Origin: Hyphomicrobiales bacterium
GTDB lineage: Bacteria > Pseudomonadota > Alphaproteobacteria > Rhizobiales > Rhizobiaceae
Direction: 5' to 3'
Assembly: GCA_900468805.1 (NCBI GenBank)
Contig: UEIF01000042.1
Span: forward strand, 1-64,000
DNA length: 64,000 nucleotides
Below, in pieces: positions 1-7,532 of the stretch. Under the pieces are notes generated by a model. That model was not told the origin of the DNA, ran no database searches, and saw only the letters and a list, made by a program, of their open reading frames with translations. Position numbers and translations under genes: made by a program. Numbering within the stretch: the first letter of the stretch is position 1; the number at the start of each line of letters is the position of its first letter.

Positions 1-686
1 ACATTGCCGTGCGTATCGCCAAGGATCTGGCTTTCGACGTGGCGGGCGCGTTCCACAAGCTTTTCGAGATAGACTTCGTCCTTGCCAAAGGCGGCCATTG
101 CCTCGCGCTTGGCCTCAGTCACCTCGCGGGCAAGATCGGCTTCGGCGCGGATGGCACGCATGCCACGTCCGCCGCCGCCCCAGGAGGCTTTCAGCATGAC
201 CGGATAGCCGATCGCAGCGGCCATCTTCGCGACTTCTTTGATGTCGTCGGGCAGTGGTTCCGTGGCCGGAACGACTGGAACGCCGACAGAAATGGCAAGG
301 TTGCGCGCCGCCACCTTGTTGCCGAGCTGACGCATCGTATCGGCCCTCGGGCCGATGAAGGTGATGCCCGCAGCATCGCAGGCATCGACGAATTCCGGGC
401 TCTCCGAAAGCAGGCCGTATCCCGGATGGATGGCGTCGGCGCCTGAAAGCTTGGCGACACGGATCACCTCGTCGATCGAAAGATAGCTTTCGATCGGCCC
501 AAGGTCGCGGGCGAGATGCGGACCGCGGCCGACTTGATAGCTCTCGTCGGCCTTGAAGCGATGCAGCGCCAGCTTGTCTTCTTCAGCCCATATCGCGACC
601 GTTTTTATCCCGAGCTCGTTAGCCGCGCGGAATACGCGGATGGCGATTTCGGAACGGTTGGCGACAAGGATCTTCGATATGGGCAA
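1..686 (-). CDS. pyc: Pyruvate carboxylase, N-terminal part (runs off the window)
   Basis: This is the biotin carboxylase end of pyruvate carboxylase, which carboxylates pyruvate to oxaloacetate in the cytoplasm to refill the TCA cycle. About 228 codons are present and the 3' end lies outside the window. Visible marks are the N-terminal strand ILVANRSEIAIRVFRAANE, the HPGYGLLSES motif near residue 80, and the glycine-rich ATP-grasp loop KASWGGGGRGMR near residue 170. The start is a TTG at 684-686, chosen because GAGGAG lies just upstream and the protein then begins LPISKILVANR, as I recall for the R. etli enzyme. No in-frame ATG lies close by. Acetyl- or propionyl-CoA carboxylase alpha subunits share this domain, but the N-terminus fits Pyc better. 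Upstream on the same strand is the solo LuxR gene. Confidence 0.9.
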   Translation of the reverse strand, partial: MPISKILVANRSEIAIRVFRAANELGIKTVAIWAEEDKLALHRFKADESYQVGRGPHLARDLGPIESYLSIDEVIRVAKLSGADAIHPGYGLLSESPEFVDACDAAGITFIGPRADTMRQLGNKVAARNLAISVGVPVVPATEPLPDDIKEVAKMAAAIGYPVMLKASWGGGGRGMRAIRAEADLAREVTEAKREAMAAFGKDEVYLEKLVERARHVESQILGDTHGN

Positions 687-803
687 TGTACTCTCCTCAA
701 AGCACGGAAACGGGCCATGCTGCACCCGCGAAAAGAATTCTTAACGCGCTGTTACAGAAAGTTCAATTTCCCTTGCCGTGACGAAATAGAATTTCTCTGG
801 ATC

Positions 804-1544
804 TCAGGTGATCAACCCATATCGGAAGGCCAGAGCCACCGCCTGCTGCCGGTTCTTGGCCTTCAGCTTGTCCTGCAGGCCGTTCATATACCAGTCGACC
901 GTATGGTTGGAGATCTTCAGATGCTTGCTGATCTCCATCGAGGTCATGCCTTCGGCGAGATAGTGGAGAATTTCCATTTCGCGCCGGGTCAGCTGCGTGT
1001 CGCTGAACGGCACCGTTTCCAGCGCCGCAGCCTCGCCCTGCATATCAAGCAGCCGCCAGAAGGCCTTGCGGGCGATCGCCTCGAAAAGCGCGATCTCTGC
1101 CGGCAAAAGCTCGATTGGCTTGCCGCCGATGCTGAGGCTGCCGAGAATACCGTTTCGCCCATAGATCGGGAAGATATAGCCGTCCTCCAGTCCATGGCCA
1201 TAGGCATCGACCATCATCTGCTCCATGCGGCGCTGATGCGGATCATCCCGGAAAGCCGCCATGCCGTCGCGCCAGCGGAAAGGCCGCTGCGCATGGGCAA
1301 GATACCGCACGGTCGGATCGACGAGCACGTATTTTTTTACCGCGTAAACGTGTGGCCAGTTGTCCGGCCACCGGCTGGCCATGGTCACACCCCACGGGTT
1401 GTCTCCCTGTTTGGGATGGCGAAGCAGGCCATAGAAATCGAATCCGCTCGAGCGGATCACCTGCTCAAGTTCGTCGACCACGCGTTGGCTGTCGGAAGTT
1501 TCCTCGAGAATAATAAGCAATTGAATTAAAGAATGAATTTGCAC
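804..1544 (-). CDS. LuxR-family regulator with autoinducer-binding-like domain
   Basis: A 246-residue transcription factor of quorum-sensing LuxR type. The N-terminal two thirds look like an autoinducer-binding domain, with the VDPTVRYL stretch, a following FRW, and a conserved-type glycine in GILGSLSIGG. The C-terminal 65 residues are a GerE/LuxR helix-turn-helix (LTRREMEILHYLAEGMTSME, then SNHTVDWYMN). A longer reading to 1676 is open, but GTG at 1542-1544 is preferred because AAGGGG lies about 9 nt upstream and the length then matches the family. No luxI-type synthase is in the window, so this is a solo. It is transcribed away from ndvA across about 320 bp, so it could control ndvA; that is inference. 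Ligand unknown. Confidence 0.85.
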   Translation of the reverse strand: MQIHSLIQLLIILEETSDSQRVVDELEQVIRSSGFDFYGLLRHPKQGDNPWGVTMASRWPDNWPHVYAVKKYVLVDPTVRYLAHAQRPFRWRDGMAAFRDDPHQRRMEQMMVDAYGHGLEDGYIFPIYGRNGILGSLSIGGKPIELLPAEIALFEAIARKAFWRLLDMQGEAAALETVPFSDTQLTRREMEILHYLAEGMTSMEISKHLKISNHTVDWYMNGLQDKLKAKNRQQAVALAFRYGLIT

Positions 1545-1864
1545 AAAAATGCCCCTTGCCCGGACCAACGAGACCGCCGGAGCAGGCCCGTTAACCCGCC
1601 GTTGAACGGTCTTTCCTAAAAATTGCAGTCCGCAAATTGGATGGTGCGCTAGACCCTCCAGCGAATGCAAGCGCAAATTGTCGCGATGTATGCCTAAGCA
1701 ACAATTTCAAAACCATGGTCATTTATCGCACTTTACGATCGCGCCAGACACGCGAATTTCGAAGCCGGATTCCAAAACTGAATATCCTGTTAATCGTCGG
1801 TTCAGGTAGATTTTCGTAGCATCGCACCATCCCGTTTTTCGCAGATGCAAAAAGAGGTTCCGAC
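1545..1864. other. Divergent intergenic region between luxR-type gene and ndvA
   Basis: About 320 bp with lower GC than the flanking genes. It must hold the promoters of the LuxR-type gene (minus) and of ndvA (plus). A 60-codon open frame on the plus strand at 1637-1819 lacks a convincing ribosome binding site and is not called. I see no clear lux-box-like palindrome by eye. Confidence 0.5.
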
Positions 1865-3628
1865 GTGTCATTATTCAAGGTCTATGCAAGGGCTCTGCGC
1901 TATCTCGGCGCCTACAAGCTCCGCGTATCCCTCGTCGTTATCGCGAACATCGTATTGGCGGCCATCACCATTGCCGAGCCGATCCTGTTCGGCCGTATCA
2001 TCGATGCGATTTCCGGCAAGGGCGAGGTCAAGCCAATCCTCATGATGTGGGCCGCCTTTGCGGTCTTCAACACCATTGCCTTCGTCCTCGTGGCACGCGA
2101 AGCCGACAGGCTGGCCCATGGCCGTCGCGCGACGCTTCTGACGGAGGCGTTCGGCCGTATCATCTCCATGCCGCTCGCCTGGCACCATCAGCGGGGTACG
2201 TCCAATGCGCTGCACACGCTGCTGCGCGCCTGCGAAACCCTGTTCGGCCTGTGGCTGGAGTTCATGCGCAACCATCTTTCGACGGTTATTGCGCTTGGCC
2301 TGCTCATCCCGACCGCCATGTCCATGGATCTGCGTCTCTCCGCGGTCCTGATCGTGCTCGGTATTGCCTACTGGCTCATCGGCCGTGTGGTCATGAGCCG
2401 AACCAAGGACGGCCAGGCTTCGGTCGAAAACCACTATCATACCGTCTTCGGCCACGTCAGCGATTCCATCAGCAACGTCTCGGTGCTGCATAGCTATAAC
2501 CGCATCGATGCCGAGACACGTGCGCTGAAGTCCTTCGCCGACCGTCTGCTGCAGGCGCAGTATCCGGTGCTCGACTGGTGGGCAATTGCCAGTGCGCTGA
2601 ACCGCATGGCTTCGACGATCGCCATGATGATCGTGCTCGTCATCGGCACCTTGCTTGTCCAGAATGGCGAACTGCGCGTCGGCGAGGTCATCGCCTTCAT
2701 CGGCTTCGCCAATCTGCTGATCGCCCGCCTGGACCTGATGCGCCAGTTCGCCACGCAGATCTTCGAGGCCCGTTCCAAGCTCGTAGACTTCTACGCTCTG
2801 GAGGATTCCGTTCGGGAGCGCGAAGAGCCGGCTGGCAACGGCGAGATCAAGGACGTCAAGGGCGACGTCGAGTTCAGTGACGTTTCCTTCGGCTTCGCCA
2901 ATAGCTCGCAGGGGCTGCACAACGTCTCCTTCAAGGTTAAGGCTGGCCAGACGGTTGCGATCGTGGGCCCGACCGGTGCCGGCAAGACGACGCTCGTCAA
3001 CCTGCTCCAGCGTGTCTATGATCCGCAGGGCGGCAAGATCCTCGTCGACGGTGCGGATATCAGCAAGGTCACGCGCAAGTCGCTGCGCCGCTATATCGCC
3101 ACCGTCTTCCAGGATGCCGGCCTTCTGAACCGCTCGATCAGCGACAACATCCGCCTCGGCCGTGAGAATGCCTCGGAAGAGGATATGCGCCGGGCCGCCG
3201 AAGCCGCCGCCGCGTCCGACTTCATCGAAAACCGCGACGAGCAGTACGACACTCATGTCGGCGAACGCGGCAACAAGCTCTCCGGCGGTGAACGTCAGCG
3301 TATCGCGATCGCCCGCGCCATTCTCAAGGATGCCCCGATCCTGGTGCTGGACGAAGCGACCTCCGCGCTCGACGTCGAGACCGAAGCCCGCGTCAAGGCC
3401 GCGATCGACAACCTGCGCCAGAACCGCACGACTTTCATCATCGCTCACCGTCTCTCGACGGTCCGCGAGGCGGATATGGTGCTGTTCCTCGACAATGGCC
3501 GCATCGTCGAGCATGGCAGCTTCGATGAGCTCAGCCACTCCAATGGTCGCTTCGCCGCCCTGCTGCGCGCCAGTGGCATCCTGACGGACGACGAAGTCCG
3601 CAAGGCCCATACGACCGAAGCCGCCTGA
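1865..3628 (+). CDS. ndvA: Cyclic beta-1,2-glucan ABC exporter NdvA
   Basis: A 587-residue half-transporter with a fused membrane domain (residues 1-330, six helices) and ATPase domain (335-587). It exports cyclic beta-1,2-glucan from cytoplasm to periplasm, needed for nodule invasion and hypo-osmotic adaptation in rhizobia and known as ChvA in Agrobacterium. ATPase marks are Walker A GPTGAGKTT near 367, signature LSGGERQR near 471 and Walker B ILVLDEATSALD near 491. The protein matches my memory of S. meliloti NdvA almost end to end. The start is GTG at 1865 (protein SLFKVYARALRYL) with AGAGG upstream. A rho-independent terminator follows 22 bp after the stop. The synthase ndvB and the modifying gene opgC lie within 14 kb on the other strand. 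Confidence 0.97.
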   Translation: MSLFKVYARALRYLGAYKLRVSLVVIANIVLAAITIAEPILFGRIIDAISGKGEVKPILMMWAAFAVFNTIAFVLVAREADRLAHGRRATLLTEAFGRIISMPLAWHHQRGTSNALHTLLRACETLFGLWLEFMRNHLSTVIALGLLIPTAMSMDLRLSAVLIVLGIAYWLIGRVVMSRTKDGQASVENHYHTVFGHVSDSISNVSVLHSYNRIDAETRALKSFADRLLQAQYPVLDWWAIASALNRMASTIAMMIVLVIGTLLVQNGELRVGEVIAFIGFANLLIARLDLMRQFATQIFEARSKLVDFYALEDSVREREEPAGNGEIKDVKGDVEFSDVSFGFANSSQGLHNVSFKVKAGQTVAIVGPTGAGKTTLVNLLQRVYDPQGGKILVDGADISKVTRKSLRRYIATVFQDAGLLNRSISDNIRLGRENASEEDMRRAAEAAAASDFIENRDEQYDTHVGERGNKLSGGERQRIAIARAILKDAPILVLDEATSALDVETEARVKAAIDNLRQNRTTFIIAHRLSTVREADMVLFLDNGRIVEHGSFDELSHSNGRFAALLRASGILTDDEVRKAHTTEAA

Positions 3629-3650
3629 TCGGCGTCATAAGGACACGATG

Positions 3651-3686
3651 AAAAGCCGGAAGGGCACTGCTCTTCCGGCTTTTTTG
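3651..3686 (+). terminator. Rho-independent terminator after ndvA
   Basis: A perfect inverted repeat, AAAAGCCGGAAG with its complement CTTCCGGCTTTT around a short loop, followed by a T run. It ends the ndvA transcript. Confidence 0.9.
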
Positions 3687-3760
3687 TTGCGTGGGTTTGC
3701 CTGTGGATCGCCGTGGGCAGGCCCGCTTGTCATCTTCGGCAAGGAGCGAACCTAAAGCCT

Positions 3761-4000
3761 CTAAGCCGCTTCCGTATAGACCAGATCAGGCGCAAGGATC
3801 CATTCGCCCTGTTTGAGCGACATGACATCCAGCCTGCCGCGGCCGTCTCTGGCGGCAACGCCGACAAAGCGATAGCGGCCACCATTCCGGTCAATGACCA
3901 CGGCAGAAATCGGTTTGCCGCGAAAATGGCCGACCACAGGGCCTTCTGCCTTTGCGATGGCGAGCAGGAAATATTCGTGAGGGACGTTCCGGCTGACCAT
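3761..4000 (-). CDS. Small hypothetical protein, 79 aa
   Basis: I do not recognise this protein. It is 79 residues, has no signal peptide or membrane segment, and looks like a small mixed alpha/beta fold: an EYFLLAIAKAEG strand-helix, a GKPISAVVIDRNG turn and a GEWILAPDLVY end. Reading support is good: ATG at 3998-4000 with GAGGGG about 8 nt upstream, and normal third-position GC. The start overlaps the stop of the upstream 52-codon gene in the form TGATG, so the two are almost certainly translationally coupled. It is the last gene of a short minus-strand group beginning with a FAH-family hydratase. Confidence 0.7.
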   Translation of the reverse strand: MVSRNVPHEYFLLAIAKAEGPVVGHFRGKPISAVVIDRNGGRYRFVGVAARDGRGRLDVMSLKQGEWILAPDLVYTEAA

Positions 4001-4158
4001 CAGCTACGCCCCTCGCGCCGGATGGCCAGGCCGACAGTCGTCTTCGTCCCTCTCTGCATTGCGGCATCCCGAGGATTGGCTTCAACCGGACCCGGTTTGC
4101 GGCAAAACGGCTTCGTCCTCTTGATCTCGACAATGAATGGCTTTCGCTGTGGCCTCAT
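4000..4158 (-). CDS. Very small basic protein, 52 aa
   Basis: Unrecognised. Reading the minus strand from 4158 gives an uninterrupted 52-residue frame starting MRPQRKPFIVEIKRTKPF and ending in TGA at 4002-4000. The product is strongly basic, rich in Arg and Lys, and has no hydrophobic segment, so it could bind nucleic acid or act as a small adaptor; that is inference only. Support for a real gene is the AAGGA ribosome binding site 7-8 nt before the ATG and the TGATG overlap with the following 79-residue gene. It starts 27 bp after the FAH-family gene stops, in the same direction. Confidence 0.6.
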   Translation of the reverse strand: MRPQRKPFIVEIKRTKPFCRKPGPVEANPRDAAMQRGTKTTVGLAIRREGRS

Positions 4159-4185
4159 AATCTGTCCTTCCGTTTGAAATGCATG

Positions 4186-4956
4186 TCACTTAAAGATGCA
4201 TTCGACCTGTCCAAGTGGTCCGAAGTCGGCCGCCAGATGTTGGCCGGGCCAGACCTGAAGGATGGTCGTGCACGATCCCGTCGCGACGATATCGTTGACT
4301 TGAAGCTGGCTGCCGTTCGCCGAAAGCTGGTCCGCCAGCCACACGACGGCATTGAGCGGATTGCCCATGACCGAGGCCGATCTCCCGGCAAAGACCGTCT
4401 GCTTGAACAGGAAGGTAGTGATGTCGATGCCGGCGAGATCAGCTGATGTCATCGCACCGGCATGATCACCGCAGATGGTTGCGACATTCAGGCCGAAATC
4501 GGCAATCGCTGCTCTGTCTCCCGTGAAGACCCGCCGCGTGCGCCGTCCGAGGATGCCGATAGCAGGGCGGCAATTGAGCACCGCGTCGGCGGCAGTGGTG
4601 AGGTTGAGCGGCTCGCCAGCGTCCGGATAGGACCGCAGCATCGTGAAGACCAGTTCGCACTGGACACCAATCGTGCCCTGCGGCAGCCGGAATTCCTTCG
4701 TGCCTGCAAACAGCGCGGAGGCGGGAATGTCGGAATAAATCGGCCTTGCAAGACCGAGAGTGCGGCGCGATTCCTCGCTCGTTCCGACAAGCGCATAACC
4801 CTTGCGTTCGAAACCCAGCGCGTCCTGCGCAGTCGCCTGTATGTCATAGGCCTCGCGATCGGAGGAAATCAGGTCGAGCGGCAGATCGCAGAGTTCGTTG
4901 TGCCGACGGCTTTTGGCAAGGATATCTGCTGTGGCATCCTTGAGTTCGAAGTACAT
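4186..4956 (-). CDS. FAH-family hydratase/decarboxylase (2-keto-4-pentenoate hydratase-like)
   Basis: A protein of about 256 residues resembling 2-keto-4-pentenoate hydratase and 4-oxalocrotonate decarboxylase, metal-dependent enzymes of aromatic meta-cleavage pathways. Family-like parts are the N-terminal DATADILAKSRR, the EAYDIQATAQDALGFERKGY stretch, the middle GVQCELVFTMLRS (ExE-type metal region) and the C-terminal GNPLNAVVWLADQL. An open frame continues to 5019. I chose the ATG at 4956 because GGGAGC lies a few nt upstream and homology-like sequence begins there; ATG at 4974 is the other option. No other meta-cleavage genes are nearby, so the substrate is unknown. It heads a minus-strand group with two small genes. 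Confidence 0.75.
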   Translation of the reverse strand: MYFELKDATADILAKSRRHNELCDLPLDLISSDREAYDIQATAQDALGFERKGYALVGTSEESRRTLGLARPIYSDIPASALFAGTKEFRLPQGTIGVQCELVFTMLRSYPDAGEPLNLTTAADAVLNCRPAIGILGRRTRRVFTGDRAAIADFGLNVATICGDHAGAMTSADLAGIDITTFLFKQTVFAGRSASVMGNPLNAVVWLADQLSANGSQLQVNDIVATGSCTTILQVWPGQHLAADFGPLGQVECIFK

Positions 4957-5159
4957 CCTCGTGCTCCCTATCATTGGCGTTGCCTTTGGGAGCAAAAATG
5001 GATCGACACACGTAGCCATTCCATTCGTGATGGGCGGCTAAAAAATCAAAATCTCATAGTGATGCGCGAGGTCTTGTCGTTCCGGCTCGGGGCTGCACAT
5101 TCCTCCTGGAGCGCCGCGAGATGACCGGGATCGCAGACGCATGATCGAGCGGAGTGTAA

Positions 5160-6125
5160 ATGAGCATTGTTGCCTCGTACTTGTACCGCGATGGTCAGCG
5201 GGCAGGATCTTTCGACATCGAAACCGGCACCGTACCGGCGGGAAAAAACGAGTTTGTCTGGGTCGGCCTCCACGATCCGGAGGAACGAGAACTCTTTGCT
5301 CTGCAGAAAACCTTCGGTCTCCATCACCTGGCGGTAGAGGATGCCCTGAACCCCAGCCAGGTTCCGAAGCTCGATATCTACGACAAGCAGCTCTTCCTCA
5401 TCACCAAGACCGCCCATCTGGAGGACGACGCTATCGAATATGGCGAGACAGCGATCTTCGTCGGCGACAATCATGTCATCACCGTCAGGCACGGTTCCGA
5501 TCGCGGTCATGGCGCCCTTCGCAAACAGCTCGAAGCCGCACCCGAGACGCTCAAGAACGGTCCCGACTATGTGCTTCACGGCGTGCTGGATTTCATCGTT
5601 GACGGCTATCTCCCTATCGTCCAGGCGATCGAGGATCGGGTGCTGGAGATGGAACGGCGAATGCTGGATGCCTTCCTCAGCCGCGAGCAAATCAAGAGGC
5701 TCTTCCAGTTGAGGCGCCAGATCATCCGCTTCCAACGCGTACTCGGACCCATGTCGGAAGTGTGCGGGAAGCTGGTCCATCTCGATCTGCCCTGCATCGA
5801 TAGCGAGACGCGGAAATATTTCCGAGACGTGAACGATCACATCAGGCGCGTCGAAACCACGACTGGCGGGCTGAAGGACGTCATCACCTCAGTCTTCGAA
5901 GCCAGCAATCTATTGGAACAGCAGCGGCAAGGCGTGATCACCCGCCAGCTCGCAGCCTGGGCTGCCATTGCGGCAGTGCCGACCGCCATCGCAGGCATCT
6001 ACGGCATGAACTTCGCCAACATGCCCGAACTGAAGACGGAATACGGCTATTACGTCGTCATCGCCGTCATTTTAGGCCTGTGCAGCATCCTCTTCTGGCG
6101 ATTCAGAAAATCAGGCTGGCTTTAA
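5160..6125 (+). CDS. corA: CorA-family magnesium/divalent cation transporter
   Basis: A 321-residue inner-membrane channel of the CorA family (Mg2+, Co2+ or Ni2+ uptake; Zn2+ efflux in ZntB relatives). A long cytoplasmic alpha/beta and coiled-coil domain fills residues 1-255. Two C-terminal membrane helices flank the YGMNF signature near residue 281 (helix 1 AAWAAIAAVPTAIAGIYGMNF, helix 2 VVIAVILGLCSILFW). The ATG at 5160 follows a GAGCGGAG-type ribosome binding site. The gene is alone on the plus strand, ending in a hairpin shared with convergent opgC. Its place next to the periplasmic glucan genes, which carry anionic substituents and respond to osmolarity, may be coincidental. CorA and ZntB cannot be separated from sequence alone. 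Confidence 0.9.
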   Translation: MSIVASYLYRDGQRAGSFDIETGTVPAGKNEFVWVGLHDPEERELFALQKTFGLHHLAVEDALNPSQVPKLDIYDKQLFLITKTAHLEDDAIEYGETAIFVGDNHVITVRHGSDRGHGALRKQLEAAPETLKNGPDYVLHGVLDFIVDGYLPIVQAIEDRVLEMERRMLDAFLSREQIKRLFQLRRQIIRFQRVLGPMSEVCGKLVHLDLPCIDSETRKYFRDVNDHIRRVETTTGGLKDVITSVFEASNLLEQQRQGVITRQLAAWAAIAAVPTAIAGIYGMNFANMPELKTEYGYYVVIAVILGLCSILFWRFRKSGWL

Positions 6126-6161
6126 AGTTTGTACAATCGAAAGCCCGGCCGCATAAAAGGA

Positions 6162-6190
6162 AAGCCGGCTGCCTCCTCGGCCGCCGGCTT
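6162..6190. terminator. Bidirectional terminator between corA and opgC
   Basis: An AAGCCGGC / GCCGGCTT inverted repeat lies between the convergent stops of corA (6125) and opgC (6216). Flanking A and T runs are short but suit either direction. Confidence 0.65.
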
Positions 6191-6215
6191 AACAATATCG
6201 TAAAGACGTCGTTGC

Positions 6216-7433
6216 CTATTGACGCTTGCCCTGGCTATCCATCGCGCGATTGACGCGAACCGGCACCGGAACGGCGCCGAGAGGCCGAGCCTTCTCCTGC
6301 TCGCGTTTATCTTCCAGGTAATAGGCATAGGCGAACTGTGCCGCGATGCCGACAAGTACGAAGATCGGGCCGATGATCTGGTCGCGATTGGTGATGTAGA
6401 GCAGCACCTGCCCCGCCATCGCAAGGATGGTGCCGGCGACGAAGATGTTCAGCGAGTGCCTGCCGAGGATCGTCAGTGGGTGATCGGCCGGGCGGCGGAA
6501 TGCCTGCGATACGACAGGAATATTGATCACCAGATAGGCGAGCGCCAGCACATGCAACAGGCGTGGCAGCGACAGGAAGGTCTTGTCGAAACCGGTCAGC
6601 ACCGCAGGCAGGCCGAGAGCTGCAAGATAATTTCCGAGATCCCAGAGGTGGGCCGTAACCCAGACAAACGAAAGCACGACATAGGCCAGTGCCAGCGCGA
6701 AAAGCAGCGGATGCCGGGGGAGCGTGCCGCCACGCTTGACATGCATCATCGAGACGATGCCGATCGTGAACAGGAACTGCCAGGAGAAGGGGTTGAGGAA
6801 CCAGTCTCCCTCGAACAGCATGTTCTGCGGCGCAATCTGGTAGATGCCCGCAAGCAGCCAGACCGTACCGGAGACGGCAAGCGCCAGCAGCGTGCTTCTC
6901 TCGTTCAGAAGCAGGATCAACGGCACCATCAGCATGAGCGCGCCGTACATGGGCAGGATATTGTTATATCCGATCTGATGACCGAGCAGGAGCAGCGCCG
7001 GAACGCCCTCCTTCAGATTCATAAGCACCGCCAGAATGTTGATCTCGACCAACAACCCCGGCCGGTGGAACAGCCAGGCCCCGCAGATGAAGAGCGCCAG
7101 CGTCACGAAGGTGGTGATCATATGGGCGAGGTAAAGCGTAAAAGCGCGCTTTGCCGCCTTGATCGCCATTTCCAGCCGCTTGCCCGCCTTGAAGCGCGAG
7201 CCGTAAGCAAGGCCGACCGCAATGCCCGAGATCAGCACGAAGGCTTCCGCGGCATCCGAAAAGCCGAAATTCTTCGTCGTAATATATTCGAAAATCTGCC
7301 CCGGAACGTGATTGATGAAGATCGTGATGAGAGCAAGACCACGAATCACATCAAGCCTCGTGTCCCGCTTGGACGCCGCCACTGATATGGAGTTTCGCTG
7401 GGCGCCAATGGCTTTGGTCGGCATACCTGCCAT
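6216..7433 (-). CDS. opgC: OpgC, succinylation of periplasmic cyclic glucans
   Basis: A 405-residue polytopic inner-membrane protein of the OpgC/acyltransferase-3 type, with about ten hydrophobic helices. The start of the fold, TRLDVIRGLALITIFINHVPG, carries the family's conserved Arg and His (RGxAL...INH) near residues 29-42. OpgC proteins transfer succinyl groups to osmoregulated periplasmic glucans. Between ndvA and ndvB the substrate should be cyclic beta-1,2-glucan. The start at 7433 is supported by AGGAGA 6 nt upstream. The gene lies 99 bp downstream of ndvB on the same strand, so the two are probably cotranscribed. Some relatives have other acyl donors, so the exact group added is inferred. 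Confidence 0.92.
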   Translation of the reverse strand: MAGMPTKAIGAQRNSISVAASKRDTRLDVIRGLALITIFINHVPGQIFEYITTKNFGFSDAAEAFVLISGIAVGLAYGSRFKAGKRLEMAIKAAKRAFTLYLAHMITTFVTLALFICGAWLFHRPGLLVEINILAVLMNLKEGVPALLLLGHQIGYNNILPMYGALMLMVPLILLLNERSTLLALAVSGTVWLLAGIYQIAPQNMLFEGDWFLNPFSWQFLFTIGIVSMMHVKRGGTLPRHPLLFALALAYVVLSFVWVTAHLWDLGNYLAALGLPAVLTGFDKTFLSLPRLLHVLALAYLVINIPVVSQAFRRPADHPLTILGRHSLNIFVAGTILAMAGQVLLYITNRDQIIGPIFVLVGIAAQFAYAYYLEDKREQEKARPLGAVPVPVRVNRAMDSQGKRQ

Positions 7434-7532
7434 GGTGTCTCTCCTGTTATCCGTTTTGCAAACGCTACGCCGGCCAAAAGGGTTCCCCCTTTGGCCGCGC
7501 GAATCGCCGGAAAGTCAGCTTGGAGATTGCTG

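Noticed and set aside
516..1529. 337-codon open frame on the plus strand
   Set aside because: Lies antisense to pyc start and the LuxR gene; no ribosome binding site and no recognisable domain. Composition artefact of GC-rich coding DNA.
1871..3610. 579-codon minus-strand frame across ndvA
   Set aside because: Perfect antisense shadow of ndvA, which has full-length family homology.
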